64,000 bases of DNA, from contig OX442430.1 of NCBI GenBank assembly GCA_949361645.1, forward strand, positions 1,411,856 through 1,475,855, read 5' to 3'. Of the stretch, positions 1 to 12,458 are shown in pieces. Position 1 is the stretch's first letter. Every line of letters begins with the position of its first letter. The notes under the pieces are model-generated. The model searched no databases and had not been told where the DNA came from. It saw only the letters and a list, made by a program, of their open reading frames with translations. A program made the position numbers and the translations under genes. Source of the DNA: Spongilla lacustris (Eukaryota; Porifera; Demospongiae; Spongillida; Spongillidae).

Positions 1-120
1 TCGGGTCAAATGGGTCAACCCAATTTGAATCCGGTCGACCTGATTTTAACCGGGTCGACCGGATTTGAACCGGGTCGACCGGATTCAAATCGGGTCACGG
101 ATTCAAATCGGGCCGTAACA
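1..120. repeat. 20-bp minisatellite
   Basis: About five degenerate copies of a 20-bp unit, roughly gggtcgaccggattYRAAYC, run from the window edge to about 115 and probably began before it. The unit is GC-rich and contains GTCGAC sites. No coding frame is evident. Confidence 0.8.
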
Positions 121-445
121 GATAAGAATGCCAATGAATTCTGAAGCTATTGGCGTGATTTTCATTTCTTAAAAGTGTTCCTATCTCGAGTTATGCGTGG
201 TCAAGAACAACAACAACAACGACAACGAGAAATACGGTGGGACTGGGTACGAGCTTAGACAAGTGTTTCGTTCTCCACAACCACGTGGTGTTATGACATC
301 AAACAAAGACGAAACTGCTTGTTTTTGACTGCCTGTTCGATGATGACAAAGAGCTAAGCTATCCGATTGATAGGAGTCCCGTTATAAGCGGGTCCCATTT
401 TTAATGACATTCATAATCGGGGTCCTCGATAAGTCTCTATTTTTA

Positions 446-507
446 TATGTATAGACACGTGCCATGTAACTGCCTGTGATTGGATCATTGCTCATATAAT
501 CGTTACA
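446..507 (+). repeat. 5' LTR remnant (last 62 bp)
   Basis: It matches 5428-5489 base for base. Sequence upstream of 446 has no match to the first 100 bp of the 3' LTR, so the 5' LTR is truncated at its outer side. Confidence 0.85.
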
Positions 508-524
508 CTGGCATAGTCGGCAGG

Positions 525-1389
525 ATGGCAAAACCAGTACTGCTTCCAGAACCTTTCAGCGGCGATGCGGCAGATTGGAACGAATGGTTGAGCCATTTCG
601 AAAGCGTTGCAGTGGTCAAAAAATGGGAAACAGGCGGTGAAAAGCTGAAATGGCTCCGCGTACGCTTAACAGGAAAGGCACAGACAGCCTTCATGAAATT
701 GCCAAACGCCGCACGAGACGATTACGGTGAGTGCGCGAAAGCATTTAAAAAACGTTTCGTTCCTGACAGCAGGAAAGACCTGTACGTCGCTGAGCTACAG
801 ACGAGGACGAAACGTCGAGAAGAGGACTGGGCCTCTTTCGGCGACTCTCTGAGGGTGCTTTCTGATAGGGCGTACCCAGACTTCGAGGACAAAGCACGCT
901 AACGCCTGGCCCTAAATCAATTCCTGTCGCAAATTGACAACCCTCAGGTCGCCTTCGGCGTAAAACAGAAACGGCCTGGCAACATTGATGAGGCAGTTGC
1001 AGCCACCATGGAATTGGAATCATATCTGAAGGCATCTGGCGTTGGTAAGTCACACCATGCAAACTAATTTTGTCGCCCAACAACAGACAACCAGTTCACC
1101 AAGGCAAGAAGAAACTGCAGCTATGGCAGGTGCCACCATGGTGGACGACGACCTCCGAAGTACTTTACGGGTCCTGAGTGAACGACTCCACCGTGTGAAA
1201 ACGTCTCTGAACTCAGGGGATAATGACCGTCCAGTGGTAAAGTCAGAAAGGAGGGGAGGTGGAAAGCGAAGACCCGGGGTGTGTTGGAATTGCGGGGAGA
1301 AAGGCCACATTGCTCGGGCATGTAGAAATCGCCCCACAGAGAGCATCAGGGAAACTCCAGTCCCTCGGTGGCACGGGCCAGCCACGTGA
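525..1389 (+). pseudogene. gag: gypsy gag remnant
   Basis: The ATG at 525 directly follows the primer-binding site. The first segment (to 902) reads as a retrotransposon capsid region (LPEPFSGDAADWNEWLSHFE). An in-frame TAA at 900-902 breaks it, and capsid-like reading continues beyond to about 1063. The nucleocapsid zinc knuckle CWNCGEKGHIARAC (CX2CX4HX4C) lies in another frame near 1280-1325, so at least one stop and one frameshift separate capsid from nucleocapsid. Not functional as it stands. Confidence 0.8.
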
Positions 1390-1499
1390 GGGGAGACATC
1401 TTCTAGAGGCCCCAAACAATACTGTAACTTTACATACACTATCCGTAACGTGTGGTGCGAGTTTTCGTATTGTTGTGTGGATAAAATACCATCTCTGTT

Positions 1500-4335
1500 G
1501 AATGCTTAGTTGATACAGGAGCTGCAATTTCCCTCCTTCACGGAAACGTCTGGACGAAGATAGCGACTGGTGGTTTCGCACAACCGCTACAGGAATGGAC
1601 TGGCCAGACGATTGTAGGGGTCAATGGGAACAAGCTCTCGATAAGTGGCTATACAGTCAAATACCAATATCAGTGAAAGGTAAACAGTTCAATGGCAAGT
1701 TTGTTGTCACTGACAATATCAAGGTGAATGCAATCCTGGGGCTAGATTTTTTGAATGAGAACCGTTGTATGATTGACTGTGGCAAACGACTTATCACTTT
1801 TCCCACTAAAGAATTTTCCCTGCCGCTGGAGGACAGTCCCAGAGATGATGACACCAGATCCATTGGGTTAATTATTAACTCAGTAACAACAGTACCCGCT
1901 GGATGCGAAATAGAGTTAATGGTAACACCGGTGGAAAAGATTGGGAGGGGTGCGTGGATCTTGGAGGGGGAGGTTTCTGGCAGACATGGAGTCATGGTCG
2001 CTCATGCGCTGGTGTGCCCCAATAACCAGTCGGTACCTATTCGTGTGCTCAACCCACGCGAGCAACCAGTGGTACTTAAGAAAGGAGAGCTAATCGCTAG
2101 GATGGAGCTGGTGGAGCAAGAACCCAGTGGCATAAATGCAGTGGACGTCACCTCAAGCTCAACACGTCCAGAGCTATCCCCAGAAAACAAAGAATTCCTG
2201 TGGAACATGGTATCAGAGGTTGGCGACCATATTTCGTCCACTGAGAAGGAGCAATTGTTTTCTGTTTTGTCAGCGTATGGTGACGTTTTCTCTTTTCATG
2301 ATAATGACGTAGGGCACACCCTCGCAACGAAGCACAGAATAGACACCGGCAACGCCCATCCTGTTCACTGTCCCCCTCGAAGAATGCCTCATGCGCAGAA
2401 GGAGGAAGTCAGAAAACTACTTCGAGACATGCTGGAAAAAAAGAGTAATCCATCCATCTGACAGTCCCCTATTGTACTTGTCAAAAAGAAAGATGGGTCT
2501 GTTCGATTTTGCATTGACTACAGAAAAGGTCAATGCGATAACCAGAAAGGATGCATATCCTCTCCCTCGTGTTGATGACACTTTAGATACCCTGGTCGGA
2601 TCCAGACTGTTCACAACACTCGACCTAACAAATGGGTACTGGCAAGTATAGAGGTGGAGGAGGCAGATCAACAAAAGACAGCTTTCAATACGTCAGAAGG
2701 TCTGTACCAATTTAACATGATGCCGTTTGGGTTATGTTACGCCTCCGCGACGTTTCAACGGTTTATGGATAGAGTGCTCCATGGACTGAAGTGGTACAAT
2801 TGTTTAGTCTACATTGCATGACGACATTGTGGTAGTAGGAGGCAGCATGCGGGAGCATTTACATAACCTGGGATGCGTGTTGGGTAGACTGAGAGAAGCT
2901 GGACTGCGTGTAAAACCTTCAAAGTGTAGGTTTTTACAGAAGGAGGTCAAATTTCTTGGGCACGTAGTATCTGAAAATGGGATCTCAACCGATCCTGGTA
3001 AAACCGAAGCAATACAGAAATGGCCGGTCCCTCTTAGCAGGCGTGAATTGCAGTAATTCCTAGGCCTAGCAAATTACTATAGGCGATTCATAAAAAGCTT
3101 CGCGTTGATTGCCAAACCTCTCCAATATCTAACCGAAAAGAATGCCCCGCTTGAGTGGACTGCAGCATGTCAAAAATCCTTTGACGATCTACGCAAGTGC
3201 CTATATATAGCATCGGCTCCCATCCTTGCTTACCCCAACCACTCAAAACCATTCCTTTTAGACACTGATGCAAGCGATGTCGGAATAGGTGCCGTCCTTT
3301 CACAAATCCAAGACAATGGGTCGGAAGGTGTAATAGCGTACGCTAAGAACAAAAGTATTGCGTAACCCGAAAGGAATTATTAGCTGTGGTGGAGTTTCCA
3401 CATCATTTCCGACCCTACTTGTTAGGTAAGAAATTCACTTTAAGAACAGACCACAGTTCGCTAATATGGATGCAGAATTTCAAGGAACCAGAGGGGCAAT
3501 TGGCACGTTGGTTGGAAAAGCTCCAAGAATATGATTTTCCCGGCCATTTTGCATCGTCAGGGTTCCCGTCACAGCAATGCAGACGCCCTATCAAGAATTC
3601 CGTGTAGGCAATGTGGACGGGGTGATTTGTGCGGGAAAATAGTCGATGAAGTGTGTGCTGTGGATGCTGTTTTGCCTTATATTCCTCAGACAAACTCTCT
3701 AGGTGAAGTACGGCGCATGCAAGCTGAAGACAACATTGTCGGGCCTGTTTTAGAAGCTGTTGAACGAGGCAAAGTACCAGAACCTGACGTTTCCAAGTCG
3801 TGGAGTAGGGAGAGCCGCCTGTTGTTACAACAATGGGACACACTTATCTGCAACTGTGGGGTGCTCTGAAGATGTGTCTCAGAGGGAAAGGAGCGTCGTC
3901 AACTGGTTCTATACCGTATAGACTGCATGGGAAAGTCATTCAAGACCTGCATGAAGGTGCCGTTGGAGCTCATCTGGGAGAAGAAAAGGTACTGTCACAA
4001 CTAAAAGAACGTTTCTATATAGTGGCCAGGGTGCACCGAAGCGGTGAAGACTTGGTGTAGGTCGTGTACGAATTGCGCATCCAGGAAAATGACAACTCCA
4101 GCCAGAAAGGCGGAATTGCGCACTATCCAGACGGGTTACCCCATGCAGATGGTGAGCGTCGATATTATGGGACCTCTACCAGAAACACAAGATGGCTGTA
4201 AGTATGTCTTGGTGGCTATTGACCATTTCACTAGATGGGCAGAGGTGTACGCCATAAAAAATAAAATAAAAAAAATACCAAGAAGCCACAACGGTTAGTA
4301 AAAAACTGGTTGACGAGATGTTTTGCCGATTCTCG

Positions 4336-4375
<40 letters not shown>

Positions 4376-5036
4376 AACAGTTACACTCGGACCAAGGTCG
4401 GCAATTCGAGTCCGAGCTATTAGCCGAAGTGTGCTCCCTGCTGAAGGTCAGGAAGTCCCATACAACTCCGTACCACCCACAGGGTAACGGTATGGTGGAA
4501 CGGTTTAATAGGACATTACTCAGCATGTTAGCTACCGTCACTCATGACCATCCGGGGGATTGGGAACAACATATTCGTAAAGTGTGCTTAGCGTATAATT
4601 CAAGTGTTCACTCAGCCACAGGATTTAGACCCTTTTTCCTCATGTTTGCATGGACGCGAAGCTAAGCTCCCTGTACGGCTCCAACCGGATAGACTGAGGA
4701 GAGGTGTGCAACGCGGAATACGCCCATAACCTAAGGGAGGGACTTCAGTCTGCATATGCCCTGGTGAGAGAACATGCACTGCAAGGCTGAGCATCGACAG
4801 CAAAAGGACATATACGATGAGAAGGTCCACGGGAAACCCTTCGTCCCTGGAGAGCTGGTATGGCTACATTCACCAGCTGTCCCGCGCGGTCAGTCAAGAA
4901 AACTGTATCTCCCATGGAAGGGCCCATTGAAAGTCCAGAGCGCAGGGGAGATTGTGTATACAAGATCGCAAGGCCTATCGGTAAGAAACCCCAATGGGTG
5001 CACTTCGACAGACTGAAGCCTTACGTTAATTGGTAG
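1500..5036 (+). pseudogene. pol: gypsy pol remnant (PR, RT, RNase H, IN)
   Basis: Protease: a DTGAAIS active site is read near 1509-1532, and ILGLDFL follows in a different frame near 1735. Reverse transcriptase: the finger motif CIDYRK is interrupted by a stop at 2459, GLTNGYWQ-like palm sequence ends at 2651, and the YxDD box (2810-2825) is split by a one-base insertion. RNase H: DTDASDVGIGAVL near 3260. Integrase: the first catalytic Asp is in VDIMGPLP (about 4156), and HSDQGRQF and GMVERFNR (about 4383-4510) carry the other Asp and Glu. A 39-base C run (4336-4374) lies between them. A GPY/F-like end (LYLPWKGPLKV) is near 4905. At least six frame breaks make it inactive. Confidence 0.88.
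4336..4374 (+). repeat. Poly(C) run of 39 inside integrase
   Basis: An uninterrupted run of 39 C replaces the few codons expected just before HSDQGRQF of the integrase core. It is either a real homopolymer expansion or an assembly effect; see findings. Confidence 0.9.
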
Positions 5037-5328
5037 AGACGTACACGACCAAAATGATGCAGCCGACAACCATTTCCCAGCCGCGCAGCAGACAAGCAGT
5101 CGAGACGACAATTCACAATCTGCAACAACAGTTCAGCAGCCAGTCGGTCAACCTACAATTGCTGATGAATTATTGGACGACGATGATGAGCAGCCCACCG
5201 ACAACGATGTCCAGGATGAAGACGGTCCAGCTCCAGTGCCTGATCCACGTCGCTACCCGACCAGGGAGTCAGGGACCGCCGTACTCCAGAGCGGTGCGGA
5301 CCGTACCTTCAACACTGAAAGAAGGGAG

Positions 5329-5489
5329 TGATGTAATGGTGACGTCAGCTGCGCATCGCAGGACAGACTGAGACGCGCATCTTACATGTCTGCACCCTGA
5401 ACCTCACCTAACTGTTAGATATATAAGTATGTATAGACACGTGCCATGTAACTGCCTGTGATTGGATCATTGCTCATATAATCGTTACA
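5329..5489 (+). repeat. 3' LTR (161 bp)
   Basis: It starts TGATGTAATGG right after the polypurine tract and ends CGTTACA. The length is short for Ty3/gypsy. The start is inferred from the purine tract and the TG...CA rule, since the 5' copy is truncated. Confidence 0.7.
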
Positions 5490-7855
5490 GTTGAATAAAT
5501 ATACGACGACCTGGGACAAGGAAAAGCTAGCCCTGAGAACGAGATGGTATATGGAAAAGTTTGCAAGAAAAGTATACGATTAGCAGGTTTCTTGGTGATG
5601 GCTAGGCTAGACTAGCGCATGCGCGCTACCAATGGACACCAGGCCCTATTATCAACCCCCGTGATTTAATTTTAAAAAAGAGCCTGTGGACGAGGCTAAT
5701 TCTGCACGAAGAAGAGACAACTTGAGGTTCATGTACACTTGCATCTTCAAACGTCAATGTCACTACAGGCATCCCTAAGATTTCCACATTGACATGCTTG
5801 TGGAAACAAGCTTATTGAAGTCACCCTGTCTAAAAAAATATTTCGCAGTTAGGGATGCCCCACAACCATGATTTATGAGTGGGAAAGTGCACAGTGTGAT
5901 GAAGTGGGCTGAACCATCTCAACTATGGCCTCATAGCGATTTGGGTGGTGCATGGGAAGCTAACAACGCACTCGATGATTAGATAGGTTATGAAAGTTTA
6001 TACGTTTTTAAACGTATTCAATGTCTAATTATTTAAAATGGCGACGTTTCCAAGCCACTGGATAGTTTTTGAGCTTGTTACGTTACAGGCCGTGGATGAA
6101 GCCAATTCGATAGTACACGTATCGCACAATCTAATCTGAAAATCCTGAGAGCTATAATCTTCGCAAGAGGAAAAACCTGACCTAACACAAACACACCTAA
6201 AATGGCGGTGTTTACCCCGGTATATAAATGAATGCAACTGTAACGTTCGATCCGAAGTTGAATGCGTAAGACTCAAACGTTGAAGACATATACATGTATG
6301 TACTAGTAATATACCAAATTTCATTGAAAAAGAAAACTCAGGCAGAAAACTATGCACAAGTTGATTTGGAGAGGGGTAGCTAAATTCGTTATTAACTAAC
6401 CATTGGTATCACGTGATGACTTTCTTTTTCAAGTTCATACTGCCAAGTCATATCACAATAGAGGTATGTAATTATTTCATACTACTACTACTACTACTGA
6501 AAAATACAACATAGAACATAACACCTTTGGGGGGGAAAAAAAAATTGGCCAAGTATGATGTTCTCCAATGTAGACAAATTTCGAGCTGTCCGTGACCGTC
6601 CGGCAGTGTTCAAAACTCCCACCGCCAGATCCGCAAAAGTAGGGAGACCGTCAAAAATTTAGCGGCCACCACAAGCTACAGGAGGCTTTTATGGCTTAAC
6701 AAAACTACATGTATGTTTGCTATAGTACTGAAATTGTCTTCAGCATAGCTCTAAAAATAATCGGCAGTAACTTTCTGACTTGTCGTCGTTAGGTCCCTTT
6801 CATAAGCTTCAATTGTGACAAAGATACAGTGCAATAAATCGGAAAGGAAACTTTGTTAGGTTTGAGTGTGGGAATGAGTCAGCGTTATCTCTGTTGTCCG
6901 AGCGTCAGGAGTTTTACTATAGACTCAACGGCTCTATCCTAAGACGCTCGCTATTAAAGTCCTATCCATTGGCAACAAACGTAGGTTCCGATAATTTTGC
7001 CGGTATATATAGAACAATACGGATGTTGGAGATCTGAAACATCAAAGATTTAAAAACCTTATGGAACGGCGATTGGAAACGCTATATATCCATTCCCATA
7101 CAGTGCGATGTTTCATCATCGTTTCGCATGAATATGATTAAATCCGCGCCGGGCGATGAAGGAACTCGCTTGAGTAGAGACAGCAGACTGAGAAATGTAG
7201 GGGAAAGTATAATTTTAAACGTCGTTAGGAAGCATGTCTATTCGGCAAAGGAGCCGACTTACTTTGTGCCCTATGCAATGGCGAATAGGAAGGGGAATTT
7301 TTGCCCGGATTACTGTAACAGACCTAAGAGTTGAAAACTAGTTGTGCAGCAAAGGCAGACATGGCAGTGTGGCATATAGGGTTATTGGTAAACGTGTAGA
7401 TGTATTGGTTATAAATATTCATAGCTTCAAAGTCTATTTTACATCTCTATAGGCTCTAAGACTCTTCTAGACACGCTAAATATATTTTTCAACAACCAGA
7501 AATGTGTTGCAAGTATTCTTTCCAAGGATACTTGGCTTTGTCTTTATGGCTGCACTTATGTACTGGATCGACTTTAAACGCTTCTTCTGTATACAGCTTC
7601 GACTGCTTTTGCGGTACGTTGAAAGAACGTAGGTCCACTGACTTATGGTTGTAATTGGTGGTTGCCTAACACATACACTATCGTGCTAAGGTATTTCAAG
7701 GCAGCTACTACGAGTTGGTTTGTTATGACGTCATAGCCACGTGAAACAGGGCCAATGCATGTGTTTCCAATCCCTTTCCGTAAGGTCTTTAATCTATGGA
7801 AACATGCACCGCTTAAACACGAACAAGTCAAGCATATGCACACAACAACAGCTTC
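5490..7855. other. No gene recognised
   Basis: Short frames only, none with a domain I recognise. An (ACT)n run lies at about 6481-6497. The frame at 7128-7334 (68 residues) has no motif and looks incidental. Two AAAATGGCG motifs (near 6036 and 6201) resemble YY1-type sites but are unsupported by a nearby gene. Confidence 0.5.
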
Positions 7856-9666
7856 TCAATTGCACTGTGGCAAATCAAACGCTATTACCCAATTCTGTTG
7901 GAAAAAAAAACTATGTAGTTTAGCATTAAATTTACTGTGCATGCGTATATAGATAATAATCATAAAAAAGCATGCCCACAATCTCCATACCTTAAATCTT
8001 TCGTCTTCTAATACCTGGAGAATTGCCTTAAAGGTAGGTCGTTTCTATGTGCAGCATTATGTAAATGTAATAATGATTTTATGCAACATTCCTCTACCTT
8101 GGGATCACTGTCCCAGCACTGTTTCATCAGAGCTGATAGAAATTCAGGGCACGTTGATGGAATCTCAGGGCGCTGAGAAGTTATATATTCTAATATACTT
8201 GCATTGAATAGCTAACTACGTGCAGCTATTAATACCTTGTTTTCCTTTACTACTTTGGTGAGTATTGATTGAAGGCCCATGCCATCATATGGCACCTTGT
8301 GGGTCACCATTTCCCAAAGCAGTATGCCAAATGAGTAAACATCACAAGCAAGGTTAGGTTTTTGTGTATCATCAAAAAGCTACAATTTTAGAAGGAAATA
8401 GTCAGTAGTTGGAAGCTGTTAATTATGTTCACAAACCTCTGGGGCTGACCACATCACACTAATGGCAGCGCTTGTTGCATGTGTTACATTGAATACTTTT
8501 GCACAGCCAAAATCACTGATCTGATCGTGTGTGTACATAGGAAGCTTTGCAACCAAATATTAATACTTACTTTCACAACATCACCAGGAAAAGTAAGCAC
8601 TATAACAATTTGGTAATTTTAGTACTCCAAGTGAATGTAAAACTAACCATTGAGGGACTTTAAATCTCCATGAAGTATAGTCTCAGGGGCATCACAATGA
8701 AGATAGCGCATTCCTGAAATGAATTTCAATTTAGTCAGTGTGAATCCTGGGTATACCTCTTCCCAGCCAGGTACATGCCATAGTAACCCCCATATCATTT
8801 TGTACACATTAGTGTATTAGGTACTAAGGAATAGTTAATGGTCAGTAGTACTGGGTTGTCATCACATCCACCTTCCCTCGATGGCACTGCAACAGTTGGA
8901 TGTTTACATTGTCAAATGAGGTCAAAGGTTACATGGTACAGTTGGTGCAGCTTTGATCCATCAACTTGGGAATTGGGAATATTAAAACAGAAACCAGAAA
9001 TGCATCAGCTTCTGGGGATGGAAACATTCCCTTATTCCCTAGCTGGGAGGCCCAAAGCTACAATACAACTACAGGTACATGATATTGTTTTGTTGCAGAT
9101 TGTGGCAAACTCTGGTTTGAACAGACCCTGATCGGTTTGTGTAATAATCACCTTGAGCAACTTGTGTAGCCCAATTTATGCTTCTTCTAATCTCAGGAGT
9201 AAGCTTTTGAACTGCTTGGTACAATGAATTCTCAGCAAGTTCTGTAGGAAAACGGTTCACTGAATTTGTTTCAAACAAATGCTCATACCCATCAGTAACA
9301 AAATGCTTCCATCACGGTCTTTAGTAACACCATAGAACTGTATAATGTTTTTGTGTCTTATTCCCTTCAAAGCTGAAAGCTGAAGAACCAAGCCATATAC
9401 ATGTACATAATGACGCTTAATGTTTATAACTTCACCTCCTTTTCTGCAGTAGCTAGAGATTCTATGTTCATTTTCTTCACAGCGATTAATTTTCCATTTG
9501 ACTTCAGTACAGCTTTGTACACAGCACCTTGTCCTCCTTCTCCAAGTTTCTCTTTCAGTTCAATGTCATAGCACTCCCCTGTGCAAATGAATGATGTGCA
9601 ACCTTAAATAATAGTATTTATTTGTGATCAGAGAAGTTTACCGTCAGATTTTGAAGATGAAAATGC
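7856..9666 (-). CDS. Protein kinase, TKL/tyrosine-kinase-like, 11 exons
   Basis: Exons on the minus strand: 9642-9666, 9436-9578, 9289-9379, 9152-9241, 8648-8713, 8571-8599, 8437-8520, 8236-8379, 8098-8172, 7991-8044 and a likely last one 7856-7894. All join in phase at GT-AG borders and give 279 residues. Counting from the first exon: glycine loop GEGGQGAV at 21-28, lysine K43 in IAVKK, probable helix-C Glu at 56, catalytic loop HGDLKSLN at 131-138, DFG 151-153, APE 174-176, CDVYSFGILLWEM, and the C-lobe motif DPKKRPTF. The Arg before the catalytic Asp is Gly, so it is a non-RD kinase that may still be active, since Lys, both Asp and Asn are present. The N-terminus is missing: the first exon begins at an acceptor in phase 0. 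It is either the 3' part of the MIB/HERC2-ankyrin gene upstream or a separate gene with an unseen first exon. The last exon is inferred from a pyrimidine-rich acceptor and an in-frame stop. Confidence 0.85.
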
Positions 9667-9945
9667 CTAAATGCATTGGAAGATACATAATAAATAGAAT
9701 TTAATAACATAATCAACAGTTATTCGCTAATTAAGTATTTAGTGCCTATCTAAAAAAATGCCTAAATGCATTGGAAGATACATAATAAATAGAATTTAAT
9801 AACATAATCAACAGTTATTCGCTAATTAAGTATTTAGTGCCTATCTAAAAAAATGCCTAAATGCATTGGAAGATACATAATAAATAGAATTTAATAACAT
9901 AATCAACAGTTATTCGCTAATTAAGTATTTAGTGCCTATCTAAAT
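9661..9945. repeat. 95-bp tandem repeat, three copies
   Basis: Copies start at 9661, 9756 and 9851 with near-identical sequence; the third ends near 9943. Each copy contains, on the minus strand, the splice acceptor (catttag) and first bases of the first kinase exon. A shorter AT-rich continuation follows to about 9975. Confidence 0.9.
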
Positions 9946-10073
9946 ATTTACCACCTAATTAAATATTTACTGCCTTATAGGAAAGTCCAATTTTTGATGC
10001 ATTGTGTACAATTCAGCAGCATTGCTAGTGATCAAGACAGCTAGAACAAGAGGAGTATAACTGACTTGCTTCA

Positions 10074-10746
10074 TCGAGAGTTACGGCAGTAACTCTCATA
10101 GAGGAATTGTGCCGTATCATGAAATCATTAAAAAAACGCGTCCCGCGTATAACTCACGAACCGAGAAACGGATAGTGTAGCTCTTTATTGCTATCGAACC
10201 AGAATGGAAAGACGATCATTTTCATGTTTTGTTCAAGTCGCTAGACCGTTTACTTTAAGAGAACAAAAAAGCTCGTGGTTCTCGTTCCCAGACCGCAATT
10301 TGTCCATAGTCGTCGTCGTCGTCGTCTTTATGGGTGAGTATAACTCGAGATAGGAAAGGTTTTTAAGAGCGCCAGTTACACCAAAAATCGTAGAAAATTC
10401 TGACAATACATCTTCAGGTATCGAGAGTTACGGCAGTAACTCTCATATAGGATTTGTGCCGTATCATGAATATCATTTTTAAAACGCGATCCGCGTATAA
10501 CTCACGAACCGAGAAACGGATAGTGTAGCTCTTTATTGCTATCGAGCCACAATGGAAAGACGATCATTTTCAGGTTTTGTTCAAGTCGCCAAACCGTTTA
10601 CTTTAAGAGAACAAAAAAGGTCGTAGTTCTCGTTCCCAGACCGTAATTTGTCCATAGTCGTCGTCGTCGTCTTTATGGGTGAGTATAACTCGAGATAGGA
10701 AAGGTTTTAAAGAGCGCCAGTTGCACCAAAAAATGTAGAAAAATCC
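10074..10746. repeat. 347-bp tandem duplication
   Basis: The segment beginning tcgagagttacgg at 10074 recurs at 10421, an offset of 347 bp, with about 90% identity. Each copy starts with a perfect 9-bp-stem hairpin (gagagttac ggca gtaactctc) and contains a (gtc)n run near its end. Small ORFs over it have no motif. The motif tctcgttcccagacc inside it also forms the ends of the element at 51765-52530. Confidence 0.85.
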
Positions 10747-10929
10747 TACCGACTGCCCCTTGATGTCAGATATACATGTTTGGTATGAAGCGGACGTCCG
10801 AGTACACAAGCGTTCCCATGACAATACCCATAGTACATACGTATAATTAGACATTTATGGTAAAATGCCTTCATGGGAACGAATGAGTAGAAAAAAAGGG
10901 ACAAGAGGAATACGTCCTAAATCGAGACT

Positions 10930-11978
10930 ATGAGTTAGAGTCCTTCCGAGTTCGGTACGATGCTGATGCTGAATAAAGGTGGGCGTCTGCTCGTGACATG
11001 TACAGAGCAAATCTGAGCTTATAAGAGGCGGCGCCAAATTCTGACAATATTCGAGCTTTTAAGAGGCTAAAGATTCAGGCGAATCGATGAACCAGTCGGG
11101 CTTCACAAAGGAGTCTATATTGGAGAAACTGTTCTGCTGCGTGTTCAGCGAAAAGGGCGCAGCGTAAGCGTATTAAAGCATGAGGCGGAGACAGCACGCT
11201 ACAACGGAAATACAACTACCGCCAAAAGGTGAGTTGTGCATGGAATATTATGGTTTGGCGCGCTTCTTTTAGTCTAGAGCAGCTGGAAAAGTGCTTTACG
11301 CATTGTGTTGCTAGGTGATGACATGTACAGCTGGATTTTGTCATGCTGCATGATGGGTGTTGCTACCCAGTATTCATATTATTGATATAAGATGCACTAT
11401 TTCTGTTACAGTTATGTTTATTATGCTTTGCAATACAGTTCAAGCCACTTTTAATGTCACCCGTAGTATAGTACACACAAATAATGCATGACATGGGGTC
11501 GACATTATTATGTGGCTTCTACGTGTATTATCAGTGTCAAAGTAAGTAAATTTCAGTATTGACTGCATGCTTCCATCTCCTTAAATCATTTAAGCTATTT
11601 CCTGTATGAACCCAATGATAGTGTTCTAATGGAGTATAAAGGTAGCCTTGAAAAGGCTATTCTAAGCAATAGGACATTGCTAGATGAGTTAAATGATGCC
11701 TTTTGCCAGACCATCCATGGTTAGCACAAAAGGTTACCACTAGATCTGCACATGCTGCTGTTAGCAAAGTTAGTGCAGATGCTAAGGCACTGAACATTCG
11801 AAGAACAAAAGCAGGGGGATTGTTAAAAGATGTTTGTGCTATTAATGCAATAAAATTAGCTGGGGTAAGTCGTCATAGTGCTGCCTCAGAACCCTATTTC
11901 TATGATACCTCTTACAATCACACAAAACAGCATGGGCCTATACCAGTAGACCTCAATGGTAGGTGTGTTATCAGATGA
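10930..11978 (+). pseudogene. Remnant of RASKR-repeat protein, copy 1
   Basis: The segment 10938-11020 shares about 80 bp with the better copy at 12900-12985. Read in the frame RVRYDADAE it hits TAA and TAA stops. A plausible donor (CCAAAAG/gtgagt) lies near 11235. A second coding-like block at 11640-11978 reads NRTLLDELNDAF, then in another frame AKALNIRRTKAGGLLKDV and EPYFYDTSYN. I recall animal proteins, often linked to mobile elements, that combine such basic repeats with an EPYFYDSAY-type segment. No function is assigned, and stops plus a frameshift near 11720 show decay. Confidence 0.55.
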
Positions 11979-12458
11979 TTGTCCAAGCAGATTCACTTGC
12001 CTAAAATAGGCGACAGGGCCTCATGATACCCTCCATCTTGAGTGGATAATACATATATGTCTGAGGCATATATGGGGGACCTATCCTCAATGGCAATTGA
12101 ATAAAGAAGGTAACCCCAGGAGTTTATAAGTTTGATGTTTGCTTCCATATAGTCAGAAACAAACCACAAAACATGATGTTGCTAGGCCTAGGCAGTGACA
12201 TGTTCAGTGTTGCTACAGCTGGACATCAGTATGCATAGCATTTTGGTGGGTACTTCTGTACAGCTGGTATAAATGGCTGATCCTTTTCTCTCTACCACTA
12301 ATGGCCCCTCACCCAAACAAGTGTCTGAGTTACATAAATGTACATACAAGTACAGGTTCTGATGAATGCACTTGCCTGTACTAGAGGGCAGGTACACAAT
12401 ATCATACCGGTACCTGGTTATATTAAGGCAGCCCAATGTAAAAAAAAAATGAAGGGAA

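Larger units (their letters stand above)
446..5489 (+). mobile_element. Ty3/gypsy LTR retrotransposon, degenerate
   Basis: Order is LTR remnant, primer-binding site, gag, protease, RT, RNase H, integrase, polypurine tract, LTR, which is the Ty3/gypsy order. The 3' LTR (5329-5489) follows a purine tract gaaagaagggag at 5317-5328. The 5' LTR keeps only its last 62 bp (446-507), identical to 5428-5489. A primer-binding-like site tggcatagtcggcagg lies at 509-524, two bases after the LTR. All genes carry stops or frameshifts, yet the LTR pieces are identical, so the element is either fairly young or corrected by conversion. The target duplication cannot be tested because the 5' end is lost. Confidence 0.9.

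Noticed and set aside
9967..10074. 35-residue minus-strand ORF starting MKQVSYTPLVLAVLITSNAA, like a signal peptide, just upstream of the kinase exons
   Set aside because: No donor in the phase needed to reach the first kinase exon (phase 0) was found, and it ends in a stop after 35 codons, so I could not link it to the kinase.
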